From positions 1 to 64,000 of the forward strand of contig DAHVAR010000073.1 of assembly GCA_027314515.1 (NCBI GenBank): DNA of 64,000 nt, in the 5' to 3' direction. Below are positions 1-14,279 of the stretch, in pieces. The first letter of the stretch is position 1; every line of letters begins with the position of its first letter. The stretch comes from Actinomycetota bacterium (lineage in GTDB: Bacteria > Actinomycetota > Actinomycetes > Streptosporangiales > Streptosporangiaceae). Position numbers and translations under genes: made by a program. Under the pieces are notes generated by a model. That model had not been told where the DNA came from. It saw nothing but the letters and a program-made list of their open reading frames with translations, and did not search any database.

Positions 1-774
1 GGCCAGGTAGCCGATCGCCAGCACCAGGATCGCCAGCATCGCGAGCACGTTAGACCGCAGCCCGTCCAGGCGCGCCGAGTAGTCGATCCGGATCATCTCG
101 ATCGCTGCCGCCGCAGCCGCCCACAGCGCCGCGTACAGCGCGAACGCGCGGCCGCCGGACAGCAAGTACCGGTGGATCAGGTAACTGACCCCGGCCGCGA
201 TCAGCAGGTCAAGCGCCGACTCGTAGAGAAACAGCGGCTGGAAGGTGGCGCTCGCCTGGTATCCGGCGACCCGGTGCTGCGGGCCGATCGCCACTGCCCA
301 GGGCAGCCCGGAAGGCTGGCCGTACAACGTCTGGCTGAACCAGTTGCCCCAGACCGAGATCGCCTGGGCGACCGCCAGCGCCGGAGCCGCGGCGAGGGCG
401 ACCGGGCCGATATCCAGCCCGGTCCAGCGGCAGTATGCCCACGCCGCGAGTGCGCCCGCGGCCACGGCGCCCGCTATGCCCATCCCGCCTTCCCACACGC
501 GCAGCGAGTCTGTCCAGTCCCGGCCAGGACCGAAGTAGTGATGGAAGTCGGAGAGCACGCTGAAGACGCGTGCCCCGACCAGGCCTGCCGGGACGGCGAT
601 AGTGGCCAGGTCCAGGATGGTTCCGGGCCTGCCACCAGCCTTCCGGTACCGTCGGCCGGTGAGCCAGAGCGCGACCGCCACGCCGGCCACCATGCACAGC
701 GCGTAGCCGCGCACTGGCAGCGGGCCCAGGTGCCAGACAGCGCTCGACGGACTCGGCAGGTAAGCCAGCGGCAT
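1..774 (-). CDS. lgt: Prolipoprotein diacylglyceryl transferase, partial
   Basis: This is the N-terminal 258 codons of Lgt, the membrane enzyme that moves diacylglycerol from phosphatidylglycerol to the lipobox cysteine of prolipoproteins. The frame opens at an ATG at 774 (MPLAYLPSPS) and stays open to the window edge, so the C-terminus is missing. Several hydrophobic segments are visible. The family features include the early region VRGYALCMVAGVAVAL, the signature GARVFSVLSDFHHY, the segment WEGGMGIAGAVAAG, the conserved WGNWFSQTLYG near residue 150 and PLFLYES near residue 190. It lies downstream of gltD on the same strand, separated by 76 bp. Actinobacterial genomes often place lgt near the trp genes, which fits this setting. 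lspA, which acts next in lipoprotein maturation, is about 34 kb away in this window. Confidence 0.95.
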   Translation of the reverse strand, partial: MPLAYLPSPSSAVWHLGPLPVRGYALCMVAGVAVALWLTGRRYRKAGGRPGTILDLATIAVPAGLVGARVFSVLSDFHHYFGPGRDWTDSLRVWEGGMGIAGAVAAGALAAWAYCRWTGLDIGPVALAAAPALAVAQAISVWGNWFSQTLYGQPSGLPWAVAIGPQHRVAGYQASATFQPLFLYESALDLLIAAGVSYLIHRYLLSGGRAFALYAALWAAAAAAIEMIRIDYSARLDGLRSNVLAMLAILVLAIGYLA

Positions 775-850
775 GCTTGGACGTTACCCGGAGCATCCGC
801 CGCGGCGGCACGGCATGCCGACTTATCGGCGGATCGCGGATGAGCAGCGG

Positions 851-2437
<1,587 letters not shown>

Positions 2438-2447
2438 CGCCGACCCC

Positions 2448-7142
<4,695 letters not shown>

Positions 7143-7302
7143 CCAGCGTGCTCCCGTCGTCTCGCCCCGCCGCTATAGCCAGCAGAGCCGCCATAGCTAA
7201 CGGCATGGTCATGGGGATCGGGACGACAATGGCCCTGTCTCGCGGGACAACACTGGCCCAGCCGCGGCGGATGGCAGATGGCACAGCCGCACGCTTGCCA
7301 GC

Positions 7303-7308
7303 AGTATA
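7303..7308 (-). promoter_or_regulatory. Possible -10 element of a gltB promoter
   Basis: On the minus strand the hexamer TATACT occurs about 160 nt upstream of the gltB start, after the trpA-end hairpins. A convincing -35 hexamer at the right distance is not obvious, so this is only a candidate. Confidence 0.3.
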
Positions 7309-7361
7309 ACGAAGCGGGCGGGCCGGGATCAGGAGCAGGGCCTGGGCACTTTTGCCCGATA

Positions 7362-7386
7362 CAGCACGATCATCGGCATCGTGCTG
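7362..7386. terminator. 9-bp inverted repeat downstream of trpA
   Basis: The arms CAGCACGAT and ATCGTGCTG are perfectly complementary and are separated by a 7-nt loop (7371-7377). It lies 20 nt beyond the larger 28-bp hairpin. It could be a second terminator or a protein-binding site; there is no T-run. Confidence 0.45.
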
Positions 7387-7405
7387 ATTGCGGCAGGCCA
7401 GGTCT

Positions 7406-7463
7406 CCATGATCGATGTTGGTTTTCTGTTGCCAGGGCAACAGAAAACCAACATCGATCATGG
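7406..7463. terminator. Perfect 28-bp inverted repeat after trpA
   Basis: The left arm at 7406-7433 and the right arm at 7436-7463 are perfect reverse complements with only two bases (AG) between them. The structure starts 13 bp after the trpA stop codon. The stem is AT-richer than the surrounding genome and contains runs of T on one strand and A on the other. It is most easily read as a strong factor-independent terminator or a cruciform/REP-like element. A 56-base near-perfect palindrome is longer than ordinary terminators. Confidence 0.75.
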
Positions 7464-7475
7464 GCGAGCCGGGCG

Positions 7476-8279
7476 CTAGCGGCCGGCCCGGACGCCGCTG
7501 GCCAGTTCGCTGGCCAGCTCGCGGACGCCGGCCAGGCCGGCCGTCGGGCTGTCGGCTGCCAGGAGCCGCTGGACGAGTGCCGAGCCGACGATTACCCCGT
7601 CGGCGAACGCGGCCACCGCGGCCGCCTGCTTGCCGTCCCGGACGCCGAGCCCGACGGCGACCGGCAGGCTGGTATGCGCCCGCACCCGGCGCACCAGGCC
7701 CTCGGCCTCGCTGCCCACTGACTCCCTGGCCCCGGTGGTTCCCATCAGCGATGCGGCGTACACGAATCCGCGGCAGGCCGAGGTGATCAGCCCGATCCGC
7801 TCGTCCGACGAACTCGGCGCCACCAGGAAGACCGGGTCCAGGTCGTAGGAGGCGGCTGCGGCCAGCCACGGCCCGGCTTCCTCCGGCGTCAGGTCCGGCG
7901 TGATCAGGCCGCTGCCGCCAGCGTCTGCCAGCTCGCGGGCGAACGTGCCGACACCGTGCTGCTCGACCGGGTTCCAGTAGGTCATGATCAGGGTCGGTAT
8001 CCCGGCCCCGGCTACGGCTCGCACCGTATCCAGCACGTCAGCGACGTGCGTTCCGCCGGTCAGCGCCCGGTGTACCGCTTCCTGGATCACCGGGCCGTCC
8101 ATCAGCGGGTCGGAGTACGGCAGCCCGATCTCGATGATGTCCGCGCCGGCCTCAGCGATCGCGATCGCCGCTTCGATCGCCCCGTCGACCGACGGAAGGC
8201 CGGCCGGCAGGTAGCCGATCAGCGCTGCTCGCTGCTCCGCTGCCGCCTTCTCGAACGCGGCGCTGACGGCGCTCACCAT
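7476..8279 (-). CDS. trpA: Tryptophan synthase alpha chain
   Basis: This 267-residue enzyme cleaves indole-3-glycerol phosphate to indole and glyceraldehyde 3-phosphate in the last step of tryptophan synthesis and passes indole to TrpB. The sequence shows the TIM-barrel landmarks [15 protein letters not shown], the catalytic-glutamate region [18 protein letters not shown], the loop with MTYWNPV and DLTPEEA, and the phosphate-binding [13 protein letters not shown] and GLGVRDGKQ. The open frame extends further upstream, but the ATG at 8279 ([13 protein letters not shown]) gives the family length and overlaps the trpB stop by 7 bp, which suggests translational coupling. The gene ends just before the 28-bp hairpin. 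Confidence 0.96.
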   Translation of the reverse strand: MVSAVSAAFEKAAAEQRAALIGYLPAGLPSVDGAIEAAIAIAEAGADIIEIGLPYSDPLMDGPVIQEAVHRALTGGTHVADVLDTVRAVAGAGIPTLIMTYWNPVEQHGVGTFARELADAGGSGLITPDLTPEEAGPWLAAAASYDLDPVFLVAPSSSDERIGLITSACRGFVYAASLMGTTGARESVGSEAEGLVRRVRAHTSLPVAVGLGVRDGKQAAAVAAFADGVIVGSALVQRLLAADSPTAGLAGVRELASELASGVRAGR

Positions 8280-9574
8280 GCCGCGCCCGCAGTGCCGCCG
8301 CCGGTCCCCGCAGTGCCGCCGCCGGTTGACGGGCTGTCGGTGAGCGACGGGAGGTCCTGAGCCGGGGAGCCGTTGCCCAGGTGGCCGAACCACCGGCCAG
8401 CGATGTCGACGTCCTTGTCGCCCCGGCCGGACAGGTTGACCAGCAGCACGCCGCCCGGGCCGAGTTCCCGCCCGAGCTGCAGCGCGCCGGCCAGCGCGTG
8501 CGACGACTCGATCGCCGGGATGATGCCCTCGGTGCGGCAGAGCACCGAGAACGCATGCATCGCCTCGCTGTCAGAGACCGGCCGGTAGCTTGCCCGGCCG
8601 GTCTCCTTGAGCCAGGCGTGCTCCGGGCCGACACCCGGATAGTCCAGCCCGGCCGAGATCGAGTGGGTTTGCAGCGTCTGGCCGTCGGCATCCTGCAGGA
8701 TGTAAGTGCGCATGCCGTGCAGGACGCCGGCCGAGCCGAACGTCAGCGTGGCCGCGTTCCGCCCGGTTTCCCGACCGTCCCCGCCCGCCTCGCAGCCGAG
8801 CAACGCGACGTCCGCGTCCGGAATGAACGCGTGGAAGATGCCGATCGCGTTCGAGCCGCCGCCGACGCAGGCGACCACGGCATCGGGCAGCCGGCCGGCC
8901 GCCTGCATGATCTGCTCGCGCGCCTCGACGCCGATGACCCGCTGGAAGTCCCGCACCATCATCGGGAACGGATGCGGCCCGCCGACCGAGCCGATGCAGT
9001 AATGCGTGTACTCGACGGTGGACACCCAGTTCCTGAACGCCTCGTTCATCGCGTCCTTGAGCGTCCGGCTGCCGGTCGTCACCGGGACGACCTCAGCGCC
9101 GAGCATCTTCATCCTGGCCACGTTCAGCGCCTGCCGGCGGGTGTCTTCCTCACCCATGTAGACGACGCAGTCCAGGCCGAGCAATGCGGCGGCTGTCGCG
9201 GTCGCCACGCCGTGCTGGCCGGCCCCGGTCTCGGCGATGACCCGCCGCTTGCCCAGCCGCTTTGTCAGCAACGCCTGCCCGAGCACGTTGTTTATCTTGT
9301 GCGAGCCAGTGTGAGCCATGTCCTCTCGCTTGAGGAAGACCCGGCAGCCACCGGCCTGCGCCGCGAATCTCGGCACCTCGGTGAGCAGCGTTGGCCGACC
9401 CGCGTACCCGGTCAGCAGCGCCGCCAGCTCCGCCTGGAAAGCCGGGTCAGCCCTCGCCTCGGCGTAGGCGGCGGTCAGCTCCGCCAGCGCGGACATCAGC
9501 GCTTCCGGAGCCAGCCTGCCGCCATAACTACCGAAGTAGCCGGCCGCGTCCGGCACAGCCGCGCCGGCGGTCAT
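8273..9574 (-). CDS. trpB: Tryptophan synthase beta chain
   Basis: This 433-residue PLP enzyme condenses indole with serine to give tryptophan. The PLP lysine lies in the conserved [13 protein letters not shown], preceded by FLKREDMAH; the phosphate-binding GGGSNAIG and the C-terminal [10 protein letters not shown] and LSGRGDKDV are also clear. The ATG at 9574 ([12 protein letters not shown]) is chosen because it overlaps the trpC stop as ATGA and fits the family N-terminus ([14 protein letters not shown]). After the normal C-terminus the protein has a Gly/Thr/Ala-rich tail of about 25 residues encoded partly by a 21-bp tandem duplication at 8286-8327. The last codons overlap the trpA start. 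Confidence 0.97.
   Translation of the reverse strand: MTAGAAVPDAAGYFGSYGGRLAPEALMSALAELTAAYAEARADPAFQAELAALLTGYAGRPTLLTEVPRFAAQAGGCRVFLKREDMAHTGSHKINNVLGQALLTKRLGKRRVIAETGAGQHGVATATAAALLGLDCVVYMGEEDTRRQALNVARMKMLGAEVVPVTTGSRTLKDAMNEAFRNWVSTVEYTHYCIGSVGGPHPFPMMVRDFQRVIGVEAREQIMQAAGRLPDAVVACVGGGSNAIGIFHAFIPDADVALLGCEAGGDGRETGRNAATLTFGSAGVLHGMRTYILQDADGQTLQTHSISAGLDYPGVGPEHAWLKETGRASYRPVSDSEAMHAFSVLCRTEGIIPAIESSHALAGALQLGRELGPGGVLLVNLSGRGDKDVDIAGRWFGHLGNGSPAQDLPSLTDSPSTGGGTAGTGGGTAGAAW
8286..8327. repeat. 21-bp tandem duplication at the trpB 3' end
   Basis: Two nearly identical 21-bp units lie at 8286-8306 and 8307-8327, encoding a repeated TGGGTAG heptad in the last residues of TrpB. The unit length preserves the frame. 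Confidence 0.85.
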
Positions 9575-10467
9575 GACGGCCCTCCGCCCTGGCCGGGAGC
9601 ATCGCTCCCGGTACCGCCGGACCCGCCGCACCCGCCGGACCCGCCGGACCCGCCGGACCCGCCGCGATCACCGCGCAGCGCCGGGTGCGAGCCGGCCGTG
9701 ACCAGGTCGGCGACTGCCGAGCGCGGGTCCTTGCCGGTGACGAGGCTCTCCCCGACCAGCACCGCGTCCGCCCCGGCAGCCGCATACGCCAGCAGGTCGT
9801 GCGGTCCGCGCACGCCAGATTCGGCGATCTTGATGACGCCCTCCGGGATGTGCGGTGCCAGCTGAGCGAACACGCTCCGGTCGACCTCGAGTGTGGCCAG
9901 GTTCCTGGCGTTGACGCCGAGGACCCTGGCGCCGGCCGCCATGGCCCGCTCGAGCTCACCCAGCGTGTGCACCTCGACCAGCGGCACCAGGCCGATGGAC
10001 TGGGCCCGCTCGACCAGGGAGACCAGCGCGTTCTGCTCGAGCGCGGCGACGATGAGCAGCACAAGGTCGGCGCCGTAAGCCCTGGCCTCCCAGAGTTGGT
10101 ACGAGCTGACGATGAAGTCTTTCCGCAGCACCGGCACCGCAATGGCGTCCCGCACTGCCGCCAGGTCATCCAGGCTGCCGCCGAAGCGCCGCTTCTCGGT
10201 CAGCACGCTGATGATCCGCGCCCCGCCGGCCTCATAGTCGGCTGCCAGGGCCGCGGGGTCGGCAATGGCCGCCAGCGCGCCCTTCGACGGGCTCGCCCGC
10301 TTCACTTCGGCGATGACCGCGACCGCACTGCCAGCGAACGCCGTCATCACGTCCTTCGGTGACGGGGCCTTTGCAGCCAGCGCCTTCAGGCGTTCCAGCG
10401 GCATCTCCCGCTGGCGAGCCGCCAGGTCCGCGCGCACTCCGTCGAGGATGTCGTCAAGCACGCTCAC
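9571..10467 (-). CDS. trpC: Indole-3-glycerol phosphate synthase
   Basis: This 298-residue TIM-barrel enzyme closes the ring of carboxyphenylaminodeoxyribulose phosphate to indole-3-glycerol phosphate. Visible motifs include [57 protein letters not shown] (here [14 protein letters not shown]), IAESGVRG and [12 protein letters not shown] start at 10467 ([11 protein letters not shown]) matches the family N-terminus; the longer open frame upstream lacks similarity. A GAGGGGG stretch about 16 nt upstream is only a weak ribosome-binding candidate. The C-terminus carries a non-conserved Gly-Gly-Ser repeat tail encoded by 9-bp repeats at 9614-9665. The stop overlaps the trpB ATG. Confidence 0.96.
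   Translation of the reverse strand: MSVLDDILDGVRADLAARQREMPLERLKALAAKAPSPKDVMTAFAGSAVAVIAEVKRASPSKGALAAIADPAALAADYEAGGARIISVLTEKRRFGGSLDDLAAVRDAIAVPVLRKDFIVSSYQLWEARAYGADLVLLIVAALEQNALVSLVERAQSIGLVPLVEVHTLGELERAMAAGARVLGVNARNLATLEVDRSVFAQLAPHIPEGVIKIAESGVRGPHDLLAYAAAGADAVLVGESLVTGKDPRSAVADLVTAGSHPALRGDRGGSGGSGGSGGCGGSGGTGSDAPGQGGGPS
9614..9665. repeat. 9-bp repeats encoding a Gly-Gly-Ser tail on TrpC
   Basis: About five copies of a 9-bp unit related to CCGGACCCG make the final Gly/Ser-rich residues of TrpC. One unit differs and encodes GGC. Similar CCGGACCCG strings occur in the gltD repeat block. Confidence 0.85.
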
Positions 10468-10559
10468 GCGGTTCTGCCGCCCCCTCGGGTGGGATGCCTT
10501 GCCTGAAAATCGTAGCGAGAGCGCCGCAGCCGGATCGCTCGGCCCCTGACGGACTCCAC

Positions 10560-11309
10560 TCAGGCGAGCCCGGACGTGGCTGAGGTCGGGTCCTCGCCGC
10601 GGCTTAGCGACTCCCAGATACCCGCCGAGTCGGCCGGCTGCGCGGCGGCGCTGGCGGCTGGCGGGCCGCCTTCCGGCCGCCCGGTCGGCGCGTCGTACCG
10701 GCTGGACATCACCGCCATCCGCCTGGCACGGGCGGCCACCAGGAGTCCCGCGGCCACCATCGCGATCGCCCCGACGACGACAGTCGCTTGCCACCCGGTT
10801 GCCTCGAGCGCTACGTGCGGCGCGGCCCCGGCGACGTTCGGCGCGACCGCGGGCGCGCTGCCCGCTCCGGCCATCACCGACCCTGCCGCGGCGGTCTCCG
10901 GGCTGACGTTCGAGCTAGCCGCCGACACCGCTCCGGCCCGGGTCAGCGTGAACGCCGATGCGGCCAGCACCAGGCCGATGGCCGCGAGCAGCACGCCGAA
11001 CAGCCGCCGTGCCAGCCGGCCACTGGCAAGTATCGCCGCGAGGGTGGCAAGGCCGGCCACCACCAGCGCGTCGAGGTACGGAACCAGGGCCGCCCCGGTC
11101 ACCGTCACGGTGCTCGCCGGGAGGGGCCTGGGCGGGATCGTGCGGACTTGCGCCCAAGCCTGCCTGGTCGCCAGGAAGATCAGCCCGGCACCGGCGGCGC
11201 CGAGCAGCAGCACAAGCCAGAGCTCCTGCCTCGGCGAGCGCGCCCGCAGCCCGGCCAGCCGCAATCCGGCCAGCCGACCGCCGGGGACCCGGTCAAGACT
11301 GCTGGTCAT
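10560..11309 (-). CDS. Trp-operon-associated membrane protein
   Basis: This 249-residue protein matches the actinobacterial Trp biosynthesis-associated membrane protein family, which sits between trpE and trpC in many species and whose function is not known. It has a basic N-terminus, a first membrane segment ([19 protein letters not shown]), an extracytoplasmic stretch with the typical TRQAWAQV, two central membrane helices ([15 protein letters not shown] and [17 protein letters not shown]), a fourth helix ([17 protein letters not shown]), and the characteristic cytoplasmic tail SRYDAP...[12 protein letters not shown]. It lies 92 bp upstream of trpC on the same strand. trpE, its usual upstream neighbour, is absent: the next gene upstream is divergent. 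Confidence 0.85.
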   Translation of the reverse strand: MTSSLDRVPGGRLAGLRLAGLRARSPRQELWLVLLLGAAGAGLIFLATRQAWAQVRTIPPRPLPASTVTVTGAALVPYLDALVVAGLATLAAILASGRLARRLFGVLLAAIGLVLAASAFTLTRAGAVSAASSNVSPETAAAGSVMAGAGSAPAVAPNVAGAAPHVALEATGWQATVVVGAIAMVAAGLLVAARARRMAVMSSRYDAPTGRPEGGPPAASAAAQPADSAGIWESLSRGEDPTSATSGLA

Positions 11310-11440
11310 CCGCCGTCTGCCCCGCCTTTCCCGTGCCTGTCCGCTGCGCCCGGCTCTCTGCTGGCTGGGCTCTCAGGACAGGCTAGCCGCACCGACCCGA
11401 GCGCCAGCCAGCGGGCAGACCGCCAGGTGCCACCGCTCAC

Positions 11441-11488
11441 AGTCAGCTGATCTACGATCAGCTGACTATCACGTGATCTACGATCAGC
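11441..11488. promoter_or_regulatory. Duplicated palindromic site upstream of the trp genes
   Basis: A perfect palindrome has 12-bp arms (11441-11452 and 11456-11467) around the triplet TAC. A second, shorter version (TGATC-TAC-GATCA at 11474-11486) follows, so the 15-bp sequence TGATCTACGATCAGC is repeated with a 26-bp offset (11448-11462, 11474-11488). A further palindrome ATCACGTGAT (11468-11477) lies between them. The site is in the divergent gap between the Trp-operon membrane protein and the TIGR03085 gene, so it could be an operator for either. Confidence 0.6.
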
Positions 11489-11585
11489 AGTTATCACGCA
11501 CGCCGACCACGCCGGCCTCGTTATCCTGGCCGGTGCCGCCCACCATCGCGGTGGTCAGCCAGGCTGGCTGATATGAGGAGCACCC

Positions 11586-12260
11586 GTGAGCCATGCTCAG
11601 GATGAGCGCCACGCGATCTGCGACCTGCTGGCCGAACTCGGGCCGGACCAGCCGACTCTGTGCGCCGGCTGGCAAACGGCCGATCTGGCCGCCCACCTGG
11701 TCCTGCGAGAACGCCGCCCGGATGCCGGCGCCGGGATAATGGGCGGCCCGCTAGCCGGATACACCCGGCGGGTGCAGGCGCGGCTGGCCGAGCGAACCCC
11801 GTTTCCCCGGTTGGTCCAGCTCATCCGGACCGGCCCGCCACGTTACTCGGTCTTCGCCGTGCCCGGTGCGGACGAGCGCATGAACCTGGTGGAGTACTTC
11901 GTTCACCACGAGGACGTGCGGCGGGCTCAGCCGGGCTCACAGCCGCGGCCGATCAGCCCGGAGCTTGCCGACGCGCTGTGGGCGAGGCTCCCGCTGGCCA
12001 GGTTCCTGCTGCGGCGGGCGCCGGTAGGTGTTGAGCTGGTGCGAACCGACGCGGGGAGCCGGTCCTCGGACGCGCCATCCCAGAGCGGGAACGGCCGGGT
12101 GCGGATCACGGTGAAGGCACGCACACCGCTGGTAACGGTCTCCGGCGAGCCCGCCGAGCTGACGCTGTGGGTCATGGGCCGGACCAGCGCAGCCCAGGTT
12201 CGCCTCGACGGCAGCGACAGCGACGTGGCCGCGCTGCAGGCGGCTTCCTGGCACACCTGA
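11586..12260 (+). CDS. TIGR03085-type, DinB/maleylpyruvate-isomerase-like protein
   Basis: This 224-residue protein belongs to the actinobacterial TIGR03085 group related to mycothiol-dependent maleylpyruvate isomerases and DinB-like metal proteins. The N-terminal helix has the typical ERHAICDLLAELGPDQPTL, followed by CAGWQTADLAAHLVLRERRP, and the middle contains the family segment ERMNLVEYFVHHEDVRRAQ with the paired histidines expected for metal binding. A C-terminal domain of about 70 residues (RVRITVKARTPLVTVSGEPAEL, here spanning residues 172-195) resembles the sterol-carrier-like tail of this group. The substrate is unknown. The start codon is GTG at 11586, closely preceded by a GGAG sequence. 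The gene is transcribed divergently from the trp genes. Confidence 0.8.
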   Translation: MSHAQDERHAICDLLAELGPDQPTLCAGWQTADLAAHLVLRERRPDAGAGIMGGPLAGYTRRVQARLAERTPFPRLVQLIRTGPPRYSVFAVPGADERMNLVEYFVHHEDVRRAQPGSQPRPISPELADALWARLPLARFLLRRAPVGVELVRTDAGSRSSDAPSQSGNGRVRITVKARTPLVTVSGEPAELTLWVMGRTSAAQVRLDGSDSDVAALQAASWHT

Positions 12261-12263
12261 TAG

Positions 12264-12302
12264 CGCCCGGCGAGGTCTTAATCGCCCGGCTGAGGTCTTA
12301 AT
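12264..12302. repeat. 19/20-bp tandem duplication between convergent genes
   Basis: Units at 12264-12282 and 12283-12302 are identical except for one inserted base, with four bases of a third copy. The duplication is in the 61-bp gap between the TIGR03085 gene and the GNAT gene and is not a multiple of three. Confidence 0.8.
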
Positions 12303-12321
12303 CGCCGTGGCCGCAGCCAGG

Positions 12322-12837
12322 TCAGGCGTCGTTGATGAGCTGATACAAGATGAAGTCCTGCCAGCGGCCGGCGATCTTCAGGTACTGCGGCGCCATCCCG
12401 ATGCGGGCGAAGCCATTGCGCTCGAGCACACGCTGCGAGGCAAAGTTGTGCGGCAGCGTCTCGCCCTGGATCCGGTGCAGCCCGAGCTCACCGAAGGCCA
12501 CACCGACGATCTCGCGCAAGGCCGCGGTCGCCACGCCGCGGCCGCCGGCTGACTCGCTCACCCAGTAGCCGACGCTGCAGGACAGGAACGGGCCGCGAAC
12601 GATGCCGTTGAGCGTGATGCGACCGACGACGGCACCCGCGTCGACGATTACGTACGGCAGGTTCCGGCCCTGCTCGTACTGCGCCAGCGCGTCCCCGATC
12701 GCCGCGCGCTGGCCGGCTTCGGTGAAGTACCCATCGCCGCGGACCGGCTCGAAGGGTGCCAGGAAGTCCCGGTTGACGCGTTGCAGCTCGGCCAGCACGC
12801 CCGCGTCGGCTGGCGTGATCAGTCGGCAAGCGATCAT
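12322..12837 (-). CDS. GNAT-family N-acetyltransferase (RimJ/RimL-like)
   Basis: This 171-residue protein has the RimJ/RimL-type acetyltransferase layout. It shows an N-terminal RLITPADAGVLAEL strand-helix, a central GRITLNGIVRGPFLSCSVGYWV segment, the acetyl-CoA binding ESAGGRGVATAALREIV (pattern GxGxA replaced by GGRGVA) and the C-terminal RIQGETLPHNFASQRVLERNGF with the typical N-x-A-S-x-R-V-L-E-K/R-x-G-F signature. Such enzymes acetylate protein N-termini, small molecules or antibiotics; the substrate cannot be read from sequence. It is convergent with the TIGR03085 gene. Confidence 0.88.
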   Translation of the reverse strand: MIACRLITPADAGVLAELQRVNRDFLAPFEPVRGDGYFTEAGQRAAIGDALAQYEQGRNLPYVIVDAGAVVGRITLNGIVRGPFLSCSVGYWVSESAGGRGVATAALREIVGVAFGELGLHRIQGETLPHNFASQRVLERNGFARIGMAPQYLKIAGRWQDFILYQLINDA

Positions 12838-12867
12838 GCGGTCATAATGCCAGGGCGGACACCCGGG

Positions 12868-13536
12868 TCACCGGGTGGCCGCTGACAGCGCCTCGCGGAT
12901 CGCTGCCTCGCCAGCCGGGGTGCCGGCCTCGTCGCCGAACGAGCCGTACGGTGTCCCGTACACCGGCGTTCCCGGCTCCTGCCGCCAGCTGTCGCTCAGG
13001 TCGCCGGCGTCGACCGCGCCATAGCCGATCGAGTCGAGGAAGCGGGCCGCCTCGGCGCTGGCGGCTGGGTCGTCCCCGGCGATCGGCAGATACGACCGGT
13101 CGGCAGCGCCGGCCGGGCGGGCGAGCGAGCCCAGGTGCTTGTAGAAGATGTTGTTGAAGGCCTTGACCAGGGCAGCCCCGGCTAGCTGGTGCTGCAGCAG
13201 CTCGCTGCTTGTCTCGATGCCGTCGTCCAGCGCCGCGATGTGCCCGTCCCGCTCCGGATAGTAGTTGCAGGTGTCGAGCACCACCTTTCCGGCCAGCGGT
13301 CCGGCGGGAACGCTGAGATAGGCCCGGAGCGGGATCGACACGACGGCGATGTCGCCTGCAGCCGCCGCGTCCTCGGCCGTTCCTGCCCGTGCGAGCGGGC
13401 CCAGGTCAGCGACCAGGTCCGCGAGCGTGGCTGGTCCGCGCGAGTTGCTCAGCACCACCTGATGGCCCGCGGCCACGCTCAGTCGCGCCACGGTACTGCC
13501 GATATAGCCACTGCCGATAAAACCTATGATCGTCAC
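12868..13536 (-). CDS. F420/NADP-oxidoreductase-like Rossmann protein
   Basis: This 222-residue protein begins with a dinucleotide-binding motif GFIGSGYIGSTVARLSVAAG, followed by VVLSNSRGPATLADL, which suits NADP(H) binding. The central part VVLDTCNYYPERDG and the downstream VKAFNNIFYKHLG are characteristic of the NADPH-dependent F420 reductase-like / prokaryotic ketol-type NADP oxidoreductase family. Its partner substrate is unknown; reduction of coenzyme F420 by NADPH is one possibility. It lies 30 bp upstream of the GNAT gene's start side on the same strand, so the two could be co-transcribed. Confidence 0.8.
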   Translation of the reverse strand: MTIIGFIGSGYIGSTVARLSVAAGHQVVLSNSRGPATLADLVADLGPLARAGTAEDAAAAGDIAVVSIPLRAYLSVPAGPLAGKVVLDTCNYYPERDGHIAALDDGIETSSELLQHQLAGAALVKAFNNIFYKHLGSLARPAGAADRSYLPIAGDDPAASAEAARFLDSIGYGAVDAGDLSDSWRQEPGTPVYGTPYGSFGDEAGTPAGEAAIREALSAATR

Positions 13537-13586
13537 GGAACGGGGTAACCAGAGCCGGCCACCGAAGATTCCGCCCGGTTACCTGG

Positions 13587-14279
13587 CTACCGAACGGCTT
13601 TTCGGCCGACGCCGATGAGCTGGACGAGGTCGCCGATCGAGTCCAGGAGGTGCGGCGCGCCCGCGGCGGCAAGCGACTCCCTGCTGCCTGTGCCGGTGGT
13701 GACCGCCGCGACCAGGCCGGCCCCGGCCCGCAGCCCGGACTCGACGTCACTTGCGGTATCGCCGACGACCGCCAGCTCGGTCACCGCCCCGCCGCCGAGC
13801 CGGAGCAGCGCGGTCAGCGGCAGGTCCGGCCATGGCCTGCCGCGGCCCGCGTCGGCTGGCGACAGCGCCAGGTCGATGAGCGGCCGCCAGCCCAGCGCGT
13901 CGATCACGGCGTCCCTGGTAGTCGGCGCGAACCCGGTGGCCAGGCAGACCTTGATGCCAGCCGCGCGCAGGGCGGTAATGGTCTCGAGCGCGCCGGGCAG
14001 CGGGGTGACCAGGCCCTTGCGCACGGCTTCGGCGTAGCTCTGCTCGAAGACGCGATTACCCTGCCGGGCACGGTCGTCGCTGCCCAGCAGCCGCCGGAAC
14101 ACCTCGATCTTCGACTGGCCCATGGTGTCCCGGACGAACGCGATGGCCTCGTCGTATCCAGGCGCGCCAGGGACCAGGCCGAACTCGGCAGCGGCGGCCG
14201 CGAAAGCCGCCATGACGCTGCCATCGTCGGCCACCGTAGTGCCGGCCATGTCGAGGCAGGCGACCGTGATCTCAGGCAT
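13587..14279 (-). CDS. Phosphonatase-like HAD hydrolase
   Basis: This 230-residue HAD-superfamily protein has motif I as VACLDMAGTTVADDG (nucleophile Asp followed by M-A-G-T-T), motif II as CLATGFAPTTRD, the lysine-replacing loop region GRGRPWPDLPL and motif IV as VVGDTASDVESGLRAG. The combination DMAGTTV plus GRPxPD is typical of the phosphonoacetaldehyde hydrolase-like (PhnX-like) subfamily. It probably dephosphorylates or cleaves a small phosphorylated or phosphonate metabolite; no phosphonate pathway gene is next to it. It may be co-transcribed with the F420-reductase-like gene 50 bp downstream. Confidence 0.85.
   Translation of the reverse strand: MPEITVACLDMAGTTVADDGSVMAAFAAAAAEFGLVPGAPGYDEAIAFVRDTMGQSKIEVFRRLLGSDDRARQGNRVFEQSYAEAVRKGLVTPLPGALETITALRAAGIKVCLATGFAPTTRDAVIDALGWRPLIDLALSPADAGRGRPWPDLPLTALLRLGGGAVTELAVVGDTASDVESGLRAGAGLVAAVTTGTGSRESLAAAGAPHLLDSIGDLVQLIGVGRKAVR

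Larger units (their letters stand above)
7143..7475. other. trpA-gltB intergenic region with two hairpins
   Basis: This 333-bp gap separates the trpA stop from the gltB start, both on the minus strand. No protein-coding gene is supported. It contains a 9-bp inverted repeat (7362-7370 with 7378-7386, 7-nt loop), a very strong 28-bp inverted repeat (7406-7463) immediately after trpA, and a possible gltB promoter -10 element near 7303-7308. The two hairpins together suggest that transcription of trp genes ends before gltB. Confidence 0.7.
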
